DNA of 5,947 nucleotides from Methanosarcinales archaeon (GTDB lineage Archaea > Halobacteriota > Syntropharchaeia > Alkanophagales > Methanospirareceae): contig JAUXGS010000066.1 of assembly GCA_030621945.1 (NCBI GenBank), positions 1-5,947 on the forward strand, in the 5' to 3' direction. The position numbers and the translations under genes were made by a program. Every line of letters starts with the position of its first letter. Position 1 is the first letter of the stretch. Shown one piece after another: positions 1-5,947 of this stretch. Below the pieces are notes generated by a model, which ran no database searches, was not told where the DNA came from, and worked only from the letters and a program-made list of their open reading frames with translations.

Positions 1-871
1 GGTGGATAACATCGTTGGCGTGACTGACATGATAAACAAAGACGGCAAGGAGTATTTTCCTGAGTTGGCGGATAAACCGTCTGTGGGTACATGGAAGGAA
101 TTTGATTACGAGAGAATCGTAGACATCGCCGTAAATAACACCAATGGTACTGTTCCCGGTGTGCTCGTAATAAGCTATGTGTCCAAGGTTTCTGAGGTTG
201 AAGAGAAATTAAGCTCTTTTGAGCATATTGCAGTCGTTGGACTGGACCTCTACAAAGAAGAGACGCTTGATGCTGAGATAGTAAAGCTCGGTTATCTCCT
301 TGAAAGGGAAGAAGAAGCGCAGGATTTCATTGATTGGCGTCAGGATAAGATAGATACAGTGAAGAACGCTGTGGATGGACTTGAGAGGCCGAAGGTGTAC
401 ATTGAAAAGGGCAGCTCAACGGGGACGGGAGAGCTCGGCACCTATGGAAAAGGTTCTGCATTTAATCTGTTTTGTGAGATCGCGGGTGGAGAGAACGTTG
501 CCACGTACATTGACACCACATATCCAAAGGTGGACTGGGAATGGGTAATAGAACAAAATCCGGATATTATCATAAAAGAAGAGCCAAGAACATTCCTTGA
601 AGTTACAAGCAAGGCAGAAGCGATGAGAGAAGAAGTCGTGAATCGTCCCGGTGCCGAAAACATGTCAGCGATAAAAAATGACCGTGTCTACATACTCAAC
701 CGCAAGATGGACTATGGATTAGAGAACGTAGTTGGACTCACCTATTGGGCTAAGATTTTCCATCCTGATACCCGTCTGGATCCAGAAGTGGTTTACAGAG
801 AATATCTCGAAGAACATCAAGGCATGAAATATCATGAAGACAAAATAGTTGTGTACCCTGATGAGATGTAA
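1..871 (+). CDS. Iron/cobalamin-type ABC transporter solute-binding protein (Peripla_BP_2), 5' partial
   Basis: This is the C-terminal 289 residues of an extracytoplasmic solute-binding protein of the FecB/BtuF (Peripla_BP_2) type, which hands a metal chelate, haem or corrinoid to a FecCD-type permease. Visible landmarks, numbered from the GTG at position 2, are IVGVTDMI (4-11), the FPELADKPSVG stretch (19-29) typical of the N-lobe, a long helix linking the lobes (about 90-125), an NPDIIIK strand (186-192), the RPGAENMSAIKNDRVYIL segment (215-232), and a C-terminal end (VGLTYWAKIFHPDTRLDP, 244-261; REYLEEHQG, 266-274) that I recognise from archaeal members. The reading frame is open to the left edge. 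No signal peptide or lipobox is present, so the GTG at position 2 is probably internal and roughly 60-100 residues are missing. The substrate cannot be read from sequence. The matching permease and ATPase lie two genes downstream. Confidence 0.9.
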   Translation, partial: VDNIVGVTDMINKDGKEYFPELADKPSVGTWKEFDYERIVDIAVNNTNGTVPGVLVISYVSKVSEVEEKLSSFEHIAVVGLDLYKEETLDAEIVKLGYLLEREEEAQDFIDWRQDKIDTVKNAVDGLERPKVYIEKGSSTGTGELGTYGKGSAFNLFCEIAGGENVATYIDTTYPKVDWEWVIEQNPDIIIKEEPRTFLEVTSKAEAMREEVVNRPGAENMSAIKNDRVYILNRKMDYGLENVVGLTYWAKIFHPDTRLDPEVVYREYLEEHQGMKYHEDKIVVYPDEM

Positions 872-878
872 AGGGTTA

Positions 879-903
879 TGATATGTCAACCTCATTTATA
901 TCA
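879..903. repeat. Inverted repeat TGATAT-N13-ATATCA overlapping the TATA element
   Basis: Perfect 6-bp arms at 879-884 and 898-903 have centres 19 bp apart, and the right arm lies inside the putative TATA box. A dimeric repressor bound here would block TBP, which fits a metal- or cofactor-responsive operator for an uptake cluster. The arms are short and AT-rich, so chance occurrence is quite possible. No regulator gene is in the window. Confidence 0.3.
895..902 (+). promoter_or_regulatory. Putative archaeal TATA box (TTTATATC)
   Basis: TTTATATC lies in the 73-bp gap between the solute-binding protein stop and the surface protein start. Transcription about 25 bp downstream would start near 921-926, just before the Shine-Dalgarno sequence at 929-935, giving a short leader of about 20 nt. 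This is the only gap in the window large enough for an internal promoter, so the surface protein and the genes after it may form their own transcript. No convincing BRE is visible upstream. Read-through from the binding protein gene is equally possible, since I see no T-rich terminator. Confidence 0.4.
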
Positions 904-928
904 CTTAGAGAGCAAGATGATTGGGGAA

Positions 929-935
929 GGGGGAG
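929..935 (+). promoter_or_regulatory. Strong ribosome binding site deciding the surface protein start
   Basis: GGGGGAG ends 9 nt before the ATG at 945. An upstream in-frame TTG at 921 would place this site inside the coding sequence and add eight polar residues before the signal peptide, so ATG 945 is preferred. Confidence 0.7.
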
Positions 936-944
936 ATAGAAAGG

Positions 945-1034
945 ATGCGTATTAAAAACATCATTGGGATAGCAGCGGTAATTATTCTCATTATGACTTT
1001 GGTGCTCGTCTTGTTCTCTTCTACTGCGTCTGCA
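945..1034 (+). other. Sec-type signal peptide of the surface protein
   Basis: Residues 1-30 show a basic n-region (R2, K4), a hydrophobic core rich in Ile, Leu and Val (about 6-24), and a small-residue c-region ending Ala-Ser-Ala, giving predicted cleavage before Ser31. There is no lipobox cysteine near the cleavage site, so lipidation at the mature N terminus is not expected. Confidence 0.75.
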
Positions 1035-3176
1035 TCGCTTATCGAGAGAACTTTTACATCAACTGGGGGCGTCATCAATTACACAGGAGGTTTTGCAAGT
1101 GGGGGCGATCCTGAAGATGAGGATGCGAAAAATATCTTGCTCGTTTATAATTGGAAGGATAGCGATGAGTCGGGTGGCGAGAAGATAAAATTCTATAATA
1201 CTACGAGTGAAAGTTTTGCTAAGGTGTGGGTTGAGGGACCTTACACGAAATCTGGAAAGCAGTATTCCGGGTATGATTTGGATACGGACGAGGTTCCGAA
1301 AGGAGATGAGTGGGATGCAGAGGGGAAAAAGACAAGTGGCTACTTCAAGGTATGGGACGATGATGGCAACGGCGGCTGGTTACAGATTGTAGAGCATGAC
1401 TTCGAATTGGAGCTGGAAAAGAAGAAGGTGCAAGAGGGCAAAATTTTTAGCCTCAAGATAAAGTCGAATGACAGGAAACAAGGTGTAATGAAGCTGACCA
1501 TCGAAGATTACGATGGATATTCGATAACGAATGCTAACAGAACGGATATCTACAAAATTGGCGTAGAATACGGAGGGGAGAAGGGGCGGGATTTTATCAA
1601 ATTTGTTAACGCGCCGGTGAAAGGAATTAGTCTTGAAAACGAAAGCATCTTCGATACAACAGAGCTGAAAATGGAAGAGGGCAAATACAAGATAATCTTA
1701 GAAGATAATGCAACATCGGCTGAGGTCAAAGTGAGTATAGAAGTGGAGGAGCGGTATCTGGACGTGGAGTGTGACGAAGAAGTCGTGATGGGCGGAGATA
1801 TTGTTATAATAATAAAGAGTTCGTTCTATGAGGAACAAGCAACCGTTACCGTCGAGGATATTCCCGAAGAGGAAGGAATACCCCCAGTAACCCTTGATGA
1901 GGAGGGGAAGAAAAAAGTAAAGATTCCAACAGAAAATCTGGATTATGGAACACATAAGATAACGATTGAAGTTTCTGACATGGAAAAGACCGTGTATGTA
2001 AGTATAAAGAAAGAAGGATCAAGCTTAGAAGTGCCAGATAATGCAACTATAGGTGATATTGTACATATAGAAGGAAGTTCAGACTTTGGTGATTTAGCGG
2101 TTCTCGTAATTGATGACGTCTTCAAAGGCGATGCACGAATAAGTGATGATAAATTTGAATGGGACTGGGACACAAGCGGCGAACTCGCTGGCTATAGAGA
2201 AATAGAGGTTTTTATAGTTGATGCCCATGATTATTCCGTTGGGGATCGGGTCAGTGATGAGTGGCAGAAAGAGAACGGTGTGGACGCTTCGGAGGGTATA
2301 TTCTTGCTTCTGCCAATGTTTAGCATGAACGTCCCGGAAGACATAGCTGAGGGTGACGATGCAGTAATAAGCGGCGGAACTACCGGTGCAGACCACGTTT
2401 ATATCATTGTCATTAATTACAAAGGCGAAGTGAGGTCCCCGTCAAATGGAATTGCAAGGGCAACCCCAGTTGAAGAAGGCATGTGGGAGGAAAAAATTCG
2501 CGATCTCGACAACGGTAGATACGTCGTGATTTCTCTGGACAAGGGAAGGGATGAGGAAACTTATGCTATAGAAAATGGTGTGTGGGCAGCAGGTGACGAC
2601 GGTAAGACGATGGAGCAGAGAGTGGCGATTCTTGAAGCTGCGATAACCTCTGCAGGCAGCGACGATATGTTCGAGCTTGCATACTTTTCAGTTTCAACAC
2701 CCCGAGTCAGTTTGGACCTACCGGAAACTGCAGAAGTAGATGATGAGTTACGAGTTACGGCTGAGACGAACATAAAAGACGGAGAAAAAGCGTTTGTATC
2801 GCTATCATTCAACGCGAACATCATAAAGACGACTTCTACGCTCATCGCGAACGGCAGCGTGAATGCAAGCATTGATACAAGTGGTCTTCAGCCCGGCAGA
2901 TATAACGTGGCGGTGTACATCGGTGGAAGAGCCTCTGATGAAATGGAGGTGATACTGGTGGAGAAGACTGAGGAAGAAGGTGAAGAGCCAATACCGCAAA
3001 ACGAATCGCTGACGGAACCAGAGGCTATGGCAGAAGCGAATGAAAGTGTGGGTGGAGGAAATGAGAGCCAGGAAGAAGAACAAGAACAGGAAACACCGAT
3101 GAACGTGTGGGATGTGCTTATCGCTCTCGCCATGGCAACTTTTATGTCGGTTGGTATGAAGCGCAGGTGCCGTTAA
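945..3176 (+). CDS. Secreted, membrane-anchored multi-domain Ig-like surface protein (methanogen S-layer-associated type)
   Basis: A 743-residue protein predicted to be exported and held in the membrane by its C terminus. It has a signal peptide (1-30: Arg2/Lys4, a hydrophobic core, then ASTASA-like small residues with likely cleavage after Ala30), an N-terminal beta-rich region (31-150), and about five Ig-like modules beginning near 153, 272, 361, 461 and 590. A short helix, TMEQRVAILEAAI (555-567), precedes the last module; helix-then-SDDMF is a pattern I associate with methanogen S-layer-type proteins. An acidic linker (674-718) leads to a C-terminal hydrophobic segment (719-738) and a KRRCR tail. 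There are eleven N-x-S/T sequons, and only two cysteines (276, 742). No enzyme motif is seen. Its place between transporter genes suggests a role at the surface in capturing or admitting the substrate, but this is inference. It could instead be a structural envelope protein. Start: ATG 945, with a strong ribosome binding site. Confidence 0.85.
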   Translation: MRIKNIIGIAAVIILIMTLVLVLFSSTASASLIERTFTSTGGVINYTGGFASGGDPEDEDAKNILLVYNWKDSDESGGEKIKFYNTTSESFAKVWVEGPYTKSGKQYSGYDLDTDEVPKGDEWDAEGKKTSGYFKVWDDDGNGGWLQIVEHDFELELEKKKVQEGKIFSLKIKSNDRKQGVMKLTIEDYDGYSITNANRTDIYKIGVEYGGEKGRDFIKFVNAPVKGISLENESIFDTTELKMEEGKYKIILEDNATSAEVKVSIEVEERYLDVECDEEVVMGGDIVIIIKSSFYEEQATVTVEDIPEEEGIPPVTLDEEGKKKVKIPTENLDYGTHKITIEVSDMEKTVYVSIKKEGSSLEVPDNATIGDIVHIEGSSDFGDLAVLVIDDVFKGDARISDDKFEWDWDTSGELAGYREIEVFIVDAHDYSVGDRVSDEWQKENGVDASEGIFLLLPMFSMNVPEDIAEGDDAVISGGTTGADHVYIIVINYKGEVRSPSNGIARATPVEEGMWEEKIRDLDNGRYVVISLDKGRDEETYAIENGVWAAGDDGKTMEQRVAILEAAITSAGSDDMFELAYFSVSTPRVSLDLPETAEVDDELRVTAETNIKDGEKAFVSLSFNANIIKTTSTLIANGSVNASIDTSGLQPGRYNVAVYIGGRASDEMEVILVEKTEEEGEEPIPQNESLTEPEAMAEANESVGGGNESQEEEQEQETPMNVWDVLIALAMATFMSVGMKRRCR
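2964..3173 (+). other. Acidic linker plus C-terminal membrane anchor of the surface protein
   Basis: Residues 674-718 are rich in Glu, Gln, Gly and Asn with three NES sequons and almost no basic residues, typical of an extended glycosylated stalk. They are followed by MNVWDVLIALAMATFMSVGM (719-738) and the basic tail KRRCR. The layout (stalk, about 20 hydrophobic residues, Arg/Lys tail) is that of archaeal C-terminal sorting signals such as PGF-CTERM, but the Pro-Gly-Phe motif itself is absent. A plain transmembrane anchor is the conservative reading. Confidence 0.6.
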
Positions 3177-3188
3177 TTTGGACTTATA

Positions 3189-4178
3189 ATGATGAGCATG
3201 AAAGATTTTGAAGATTGCAACTTATGCGAATGGCACTGTGGGATTAATAGAAAGGAAGAAGTGGGCGTGTGCAATGTAAAGATGCCCGAGATTGCATACA
3301 CCTGTCTGGCTCAATCACTTGAAAGTTACTCAGTAACCTTGCTCGGCTGCAATTTTAGATGCCTTTATTGTAACGCGTACCGCTTATCTCAATATCCCAA
3401 TACTAACTGGTTTTATCGTGGGTATGTTGATCCGAAAGAGTTGGCAAAAGAAGCGGTGGATAAACTAAGGGAAGCGGGTCTCGAGAAGCTGGGTTTTACC
3501 GGTGGAGAACCGACGATACATCTCCCTTATATCGAAGAAGTGGTGAAAGAGGCGAAGAAATTGATGCCTGAACTAAAGATAGGATTTACAACAAATGGTT
3601 TTGCAACCAAAGAGAGTATGGAGCGGATTGTAGATATGTGCTCTTATATCACACTGGAGATAAATGCATTCAACGATGATACGCATCTGGCGTTGAGCGG
3701 TGCTCCGGTTGGGCCGGTCTTAAGAAATGCAGAATATCTTATCAAAAATAAAAGTAAGGTGAGGGCGTTTAAAACCGTTGTGGTACCAAAGATAAACGAT
3801 AGCGAGATAGAAGCGATAGCACAATTTATTGCCTCGTTTGATGCTTCAATACCCTACCACTTAGTTGGATTCAGGCCAAGTTTTATGCTATATTACCACC
3901 CGGGGCCTTCGACAAGCGAGCTGGAAGCGATAGCGAGCACCTGTAAGAGATATTTGGAAAACGTTAAGTGGGGCGGGGAATCACCAAAGGAAACAGGATT
4001 TGATGAATCCGGTGCAGCGTTGGCAATGAGATATGCGGAATTAGCAGGATGCGTAAGAAGAGACAGGAACTGTGGACTGTGTAACATGAATAAAAGATGC
4101 CCTGCGATATTAAGAGAGCCCTGGCTGTGTAATCCAAAGGAGGGTAGTAAAAGGATAGCAAAACATAATGGCACGTAA
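3189..4178 (+). CDS. Radical SAM protein, PflA/PflX-like, with extra N- and C-terminal cysteine motifs
   Basis: A 329-residue cytoplasmic radical SAM enzyme. The [4Fe-4S]/SAM motif is CNFRCLYC (C54, C58, C61), followed by FTGGEPT (103-109) and FTTNG (133-137). The N terminus has C10-x2-C13-x3-C17 and C28, resembling PflX (COG1313) and the radical SAM member of the AmmeMemoRadiSam set. The segment PYHLVGFRPSF and the following PGPSTSELEAIA match the C-terminal half of the PflA fold. A further group, C288-x6-C295-x2-C298-x5-C304-x9-C314, suggests an auxiliary iron-sulfur cluster. The PflA Asp-x-Lys signature appears here as Glu157-Ile-Asn159. No glycyl radical enzyme is nearby. The gene starts 12 nt after the surface protein and overlaps the permease, so a role linked to uptake is likely, with substrate unknown. 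The Shine-Dalgarno sequence is weak, and ATG 3189, 3192 or 3198 could be the start. Confidence 0.9.
   Translation: MMSMKDFEDCNLCEWHCGINRKEEVGVCNVKMPEIAYTCLAQSLESYSVTLLGCNFRCLYCNAYRLSQYPNTNWFYRGYVDPKELAKEAVDKLREAGLEKLGFTGGEPTIHLPYIEEVVKEAKKLMPELKIGFTTNGFATKESMERIVDMCSYITLEINAFNDDTHLALSGAPVGPVLRNAEYLIKNKSKVRAFKTVVVPKINDSEIEAIAQFIASFDASIPYHLVGFRPSFMLYYHPGPSTSELEAIASTCKRYLENVKWGGESPKETGFDESGAALAMRYAELAGCVRRDRNCGLCNMNKRCPAILREPWLCNPKEGSKRIAKHNGT
4136..4155 (+). promoter_or_regulatory. Ribosome binding site region for the permease, inside the radical SAM gene
   Basis: Two candidate Shine-Dalgarno stretches lie within the end of the radical SAM coding sequence: AAAGGAGGG at 4136-4144, strong but 23 nt from ATG 4168, and AAGGA at 4151-4155, weaker with a 12-nt gap. 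With the 11-bp gene overlap they indicate translational coupling of the permease to the radical SAM gene. Confidence 0.5.
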
Positions 4179-5247
4179 CGGAGCAATACAGGGGAATGGA
4201 ACAAAGAGCGAAGAAATAAGAGCACAGTATAAAAAATTCATTGGAAGGAAGATTCTCTTTATTTTCGCTTCAATCATTTTAATTGTTATTATTGCAGGTA
4301 TATCTGCAACGCTTGGCTCTTATTCTATCTCGGTCGTAGAGGTGTATTCAATTTTATGGCACGGTCTATTTCAAAATCCCGAAACTACCAAGGAGATTGT
4401 CGTCTGGGATTTGAGACTGCCACGCATCTTATTGGGAATTTTAGCGGGCATAGGGCTTGCAATTGCAGGGACAGCAATGCAAGGGGTTGTACGGAATCCA
4501 TTGGCAAGTCCTTACACCTTAGGGATTGCGTCTGCGGCGGGATTTGGCGCTGCCGTTGCCATACTTTTAGGTGCAGGTTTTGTCACTGGTCAGTATCTCA
4601 TAATAGCCAATGCATTCATCTTCGCTTTGCTCTCTTCTTTCATTATCTATGGCTTATCGCGACATAAAGGTGCAACGCCGGAGACGATGATTTTAGCTGG
4701 TATTGCATTGATGTATCTATTCTCTGCAATGACCGGGATTTTACAATATTTCGGAGAAGCAGAAGCGGTGAAGGAGGTTGTATTCTGGATGTTTGGTAGT
4801 CTTGGAAGAGCCACCTGGGATAAGCTTTTTTTCGTGTTCATTATCCTCGCCATCTGCATTCCACTTCTAATGCTGAAATCATGGGATTTGAACACACTTG
4901 GTGCTGGCGATGAGAGTGCAAAAAGCCTCGGTGTAAACGTTGAGCAGACAAGAGTTGTCTGTTTCACACTTGCATCTCTCGTAACCGCAGGCATTATTTG
5001 CTTCACAGGAACCATTGGGTTCATAGGGTTGGTTGCGCCTCACATGTGCAGAATGGTCATCGGTGGAGACAACCGGTATTTAATTCCTGCTTCCGGGCTG
5101 TTCGGTGCCGCCCTTTTGCTCGGTGCGGATACCGTTGCAAGAACGATCATAGCACCCACTATCCTCCCCGTAGGACTGATCACCGCCTTCATGGGTGTTC
5201 CCTTGTTCCTTTACCTGATATTAAGAAGAAGGGGGGAGTATTGGTAA
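4168..5247 (+). CDS. FecCD/BtuC-family ABC transporter permease
   Basis: A 359-residue polytopic membrane protein that forms, as a homodimer, the channel of an importer for ferric chelates, haem, corrinoids or similar metal complexes. Family landmarks are LRLPRILLGILAG (82-94), the AGTAMQGVVRNPLASPYTLGI block (100-120), GDESAKSLGVNVEQTR (247-262), which is the cytoplasmic region contacting the ATPase, GTIGFIGLVAPHMCR (281-295), and GADTVAR (319-325), with the end PVGLITAFMGVPLFLYL (334-350). I count nine to ten hydrophobic segments, starting at about 29-46. Length is near normal, with a polar N-terminal stretch of about 28 residues slightly longer than usual. ATG 4168 is the only reasonable start, because no other Met occurs before residue 104. 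It overlaps the upstream radical SAM gene by 11 bp and is followed 9 nt later by the ATPase. The family does not reveal the ligand. Confidence 0.95.
   Translation: MARNGAIQGNGTKSEEIRAQYKKFIGRKILFIFASIILIVIIAGISATLGSYSISVVEVYSILWHGLFQNPETTKEIVVWDLRLPRILLGILAGIGLAIAGTAMQGVVRNPLASPYTLGIASAAGFGAAVAILLGAGFVTGQYLIIANAFIFALLSSFIIYGLSRHKGATPETMILAGIALMYLFSAMTGILQYFGEAEAVKEVVFWMFGSLGRATWDKLFFVFIILAICIPLLMLKSWDLNTLGAGDESAKSLGVNVEQTRVVCFTLASLVTAGIICFTGTIGFIGLVAPHMCRMVIGGDNRYLIPASGLFGAALLLGADTVARTIIAPTILPVGLITAFMGVPLFLYLILRRRGEYW
5231..5238 (+). promoter_or_regulatory. Shine-Dalgarno-like GGGGGGAG before the ATPase gene
   Basis: This purine run sits in the last codons of the permease and is 18 nt from ATG 5257, longer than ideal. 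An in-frame TAA at 5254-5256 immediately before that ATG rules out an earlier start, so initiation must be at ATG 5257 or GTG 5260, probably helped by re-initiation after the permease stop at 5245-5247. Confidence 0.45.
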
Positions 5248-5256
5248 GTAAGATAA

Positions 5257-5947
5257 ATGGTGCAACTAAAAGTAAAAAATGTGACCTTCAGCTATGCACG
5301 AGTACCGGTGCTAAAAGAAGTAAGCTTAGAGGTTGCGACAAAAGAGATTTTAGGCGTGTTAGGTCCCAATGGTGCGGGGAAATCAACGCTCCTGAAGTGT
5401 ATGGATAGAATACTCGACCCTCAAAAAGGATGTATTTCGCTTGATGGTCAGGATATAACGAAGATGAGTAGAATAGAACTTGCCAAAAAGGTGGGGTATA
5501 TCCCGCAAAGTATCTCACACGTTTTCTCTGCTACTGTTTTCGATACGGTTCTCATGGGTAGACGCCCCCATCTCGGCTGGCGAACGAGCGAAAAAGACAC
5601 TGAAGCGGTCTTAGAAACTTTACAGATGCTGCATATCGAAGACCTTGCCATGCGAGACATTAATGAGCTTAGCGGGGGTCAGATGCAGAAAGTATTTATC
5701 GCACGAGCGCTCACACAAGAGCCAGATCTGCTTCTGCTTGACGAGCCCACTTCTAATCTTGACATTAGACATCAGCTTGAAGTGATGCATACGATAAAGA
5801 GCATCGTGAGAAAGAAGGGAATTTCGGCGATAATGGCTATCCACGACCTTAATTTGGCTGCACGCTACGCAGATAGAATAATAATGATGAGTGGTGGCAC
5901 AATTTTCTCTGATGGGGAACCTGCTTATGTCCTCACGCGAGAGAATA
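5257..5947 (+). CDS. FecE/BtuD-type ABC transporter ATP-binding protein, 3' partial
   Basis: The nucleotide-binding subunit that powers the permease encoded just upstream. The visible 230 residues contain every catalytic motif: Walker A GPNGAGKST (36-44), Q-loop Gln84 in YIPQS, signature LSGGQ (138-142), Walker B LLLLDEP (158-164), D-loop SNLD (166-169), and H-loop His196. The MGRRPHLGW segment (100-108) after the Q-loop is characteristic of the iron-chelate/cobalamin subfamily. The protein runs off the right edge, and about 20-40 residues are missing relative to the usual length of around 255-270. The start is fixed by an in-frame stop directly upstream. The 9-nt spacing after the permease indicates the same operon. 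Sequence gives no substrate, and no motif is damaged. Confidence 0.95.
   Translation, partial: MVQLKVKNVTFSYARVPVLKEVSLEVATKEILGVLGPNGAGKSTLLKCMDRILDPQKGCISLDGQDITKMSRIELAKKVGYIPQSISHVFSATVFDTVLMGRRPHLGWRTSEKDTEAVLETLQMLHIEDLAMRDINELSGGQMQKVFIARALTQEPDLLLLDEPTSNLDIRHQLEVMHTIKSIVRKKGISAIMAIHDLNLAARYADRIIMMSGGTIFSDGEPAYVLTREN

Noticed and set aside
2..4. GTG at the left edge as the true start of the solute-binding protein
   Set aside because: The protein begins mid-domain, lacks a signal peptide, and the frame is open to the edge, so the gene almost certainly starts upstream of the window.
921..944. TTG at 921 as the start of the surface protein
   Set aside because: It would place the strong Shine-Dalgarno sequence inside the gene and put eight polar/charged residues before the signal peptide. 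ATG 945 is better placed.
3065..3092. Purine-rich GAA/CAA run as a simple-sequence repeat or regulatory tract
   Set aside because: It encodes the Glu/Gln-rich stalk of the surface protein, and codon usage of that linker explains it.
1698..3133. Several antisense open frames of 66-103 codons under the surface protein gene
   Set aside because: They are antisense shadows of a real gene, overlap each other, and show low-complexity Ser/Leu/Phe-rich translations without good start context.
3189..4178. Naming the radical SAM gene pflA or pflX, or Mmp10-type methyltransferase
   Set aside because: No glycyl radical enzyme partner is present, the D-x-K motif is altered, there are extra cysteine groups, and I see no Mmp10-like N terminus. 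A specific name would overstate the evidence.
4647..5024. Antisense open frame of 125 codons under the permease
   Set aside because: It lies fully opposite canonical FecCD motifs and has no domain features of its own.
4998..5408. Open frame of 136 codons spanning the permease end and ATPase start
   Set aside because: It overlaps two well-supported genes in another frame, and its translation is rich in Cys, Arg and His with no recognisable domain.
4168..5947. Assigning btuC/btuD or fecD/fecE symbols and a defined substrate
   Set aside because: Sequence motifs of this family do not discriminate cobalamin, haem, siderophore or other metal chelates, and no cobalamin riboswitch or biosynthetic neighbour is visible.

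Overview
The window looks like euryarchaeal DNA, most likely from the methanogen/ANME side (Methanomicrobia sensu lato). Three things point there. One gene encodes a secreted, sequon-rich protein of tandem Ig-like modules with a C-terminal membrane anchor, of the kind methanogens place at the cell surface. An archaeal-style TATA element (TTTATATC) lies at the right distance before that gene. The solute-binding protein ends in the way I recognise from archaeal iron/cobalamin-type binding proteins. The assignment rests on protein style, not on a marker gene, and genus-level placement is not possible from this sequence.

All five genes lie on the + strand and are packed closely. From the left: the C-terminal part of a Peripla_BP_2 (FecB/BtuF-type) solute-binding protein, cut by the window edge (1-871); a 73-bp gap with a likely promoter; a 743-residue surface protein (945-3176); a 329-residue PflA/PflX-like radical SAM enzyme (3189-4178); a FecCD/BtuC-type permease (4168-5247) that overlaps the radical SAM gene by 11 bp; and a FecE/BtuD-type ATPase (5257 to the window end) lacking its last few tens of residues. 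There is no gene-free stretch over 300 bases, and I see no RNA gene, CRISPR array, insertion sequence or clear terminator.

Together the binding protein, permease and ATPase make a complete importer of the family that takes up ferric chelates, haem, corrinoids or related metal complexes. The substrate cannot be read from the sequence. The unusual point is that two non-transporter genes, the surface protein and the radical SAM enzyme, sit between the binding protein and the permease, and the radical SAM gene is translationally overlapped with the permease. My working inference is a metal-chelate or cofactor acquisition module in which the surface protein acts outside the cell and the radical SAM enzyme acts either on the imported compound or on a peptide or protein partner. 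The radical SAM protein has three separate cysteine groups, and the Asp-x-Lys signature of classical PflA is replaced by Glu-Ile-Asn, so it is probably not an ordinary glycyl-radical-enzyme activase.
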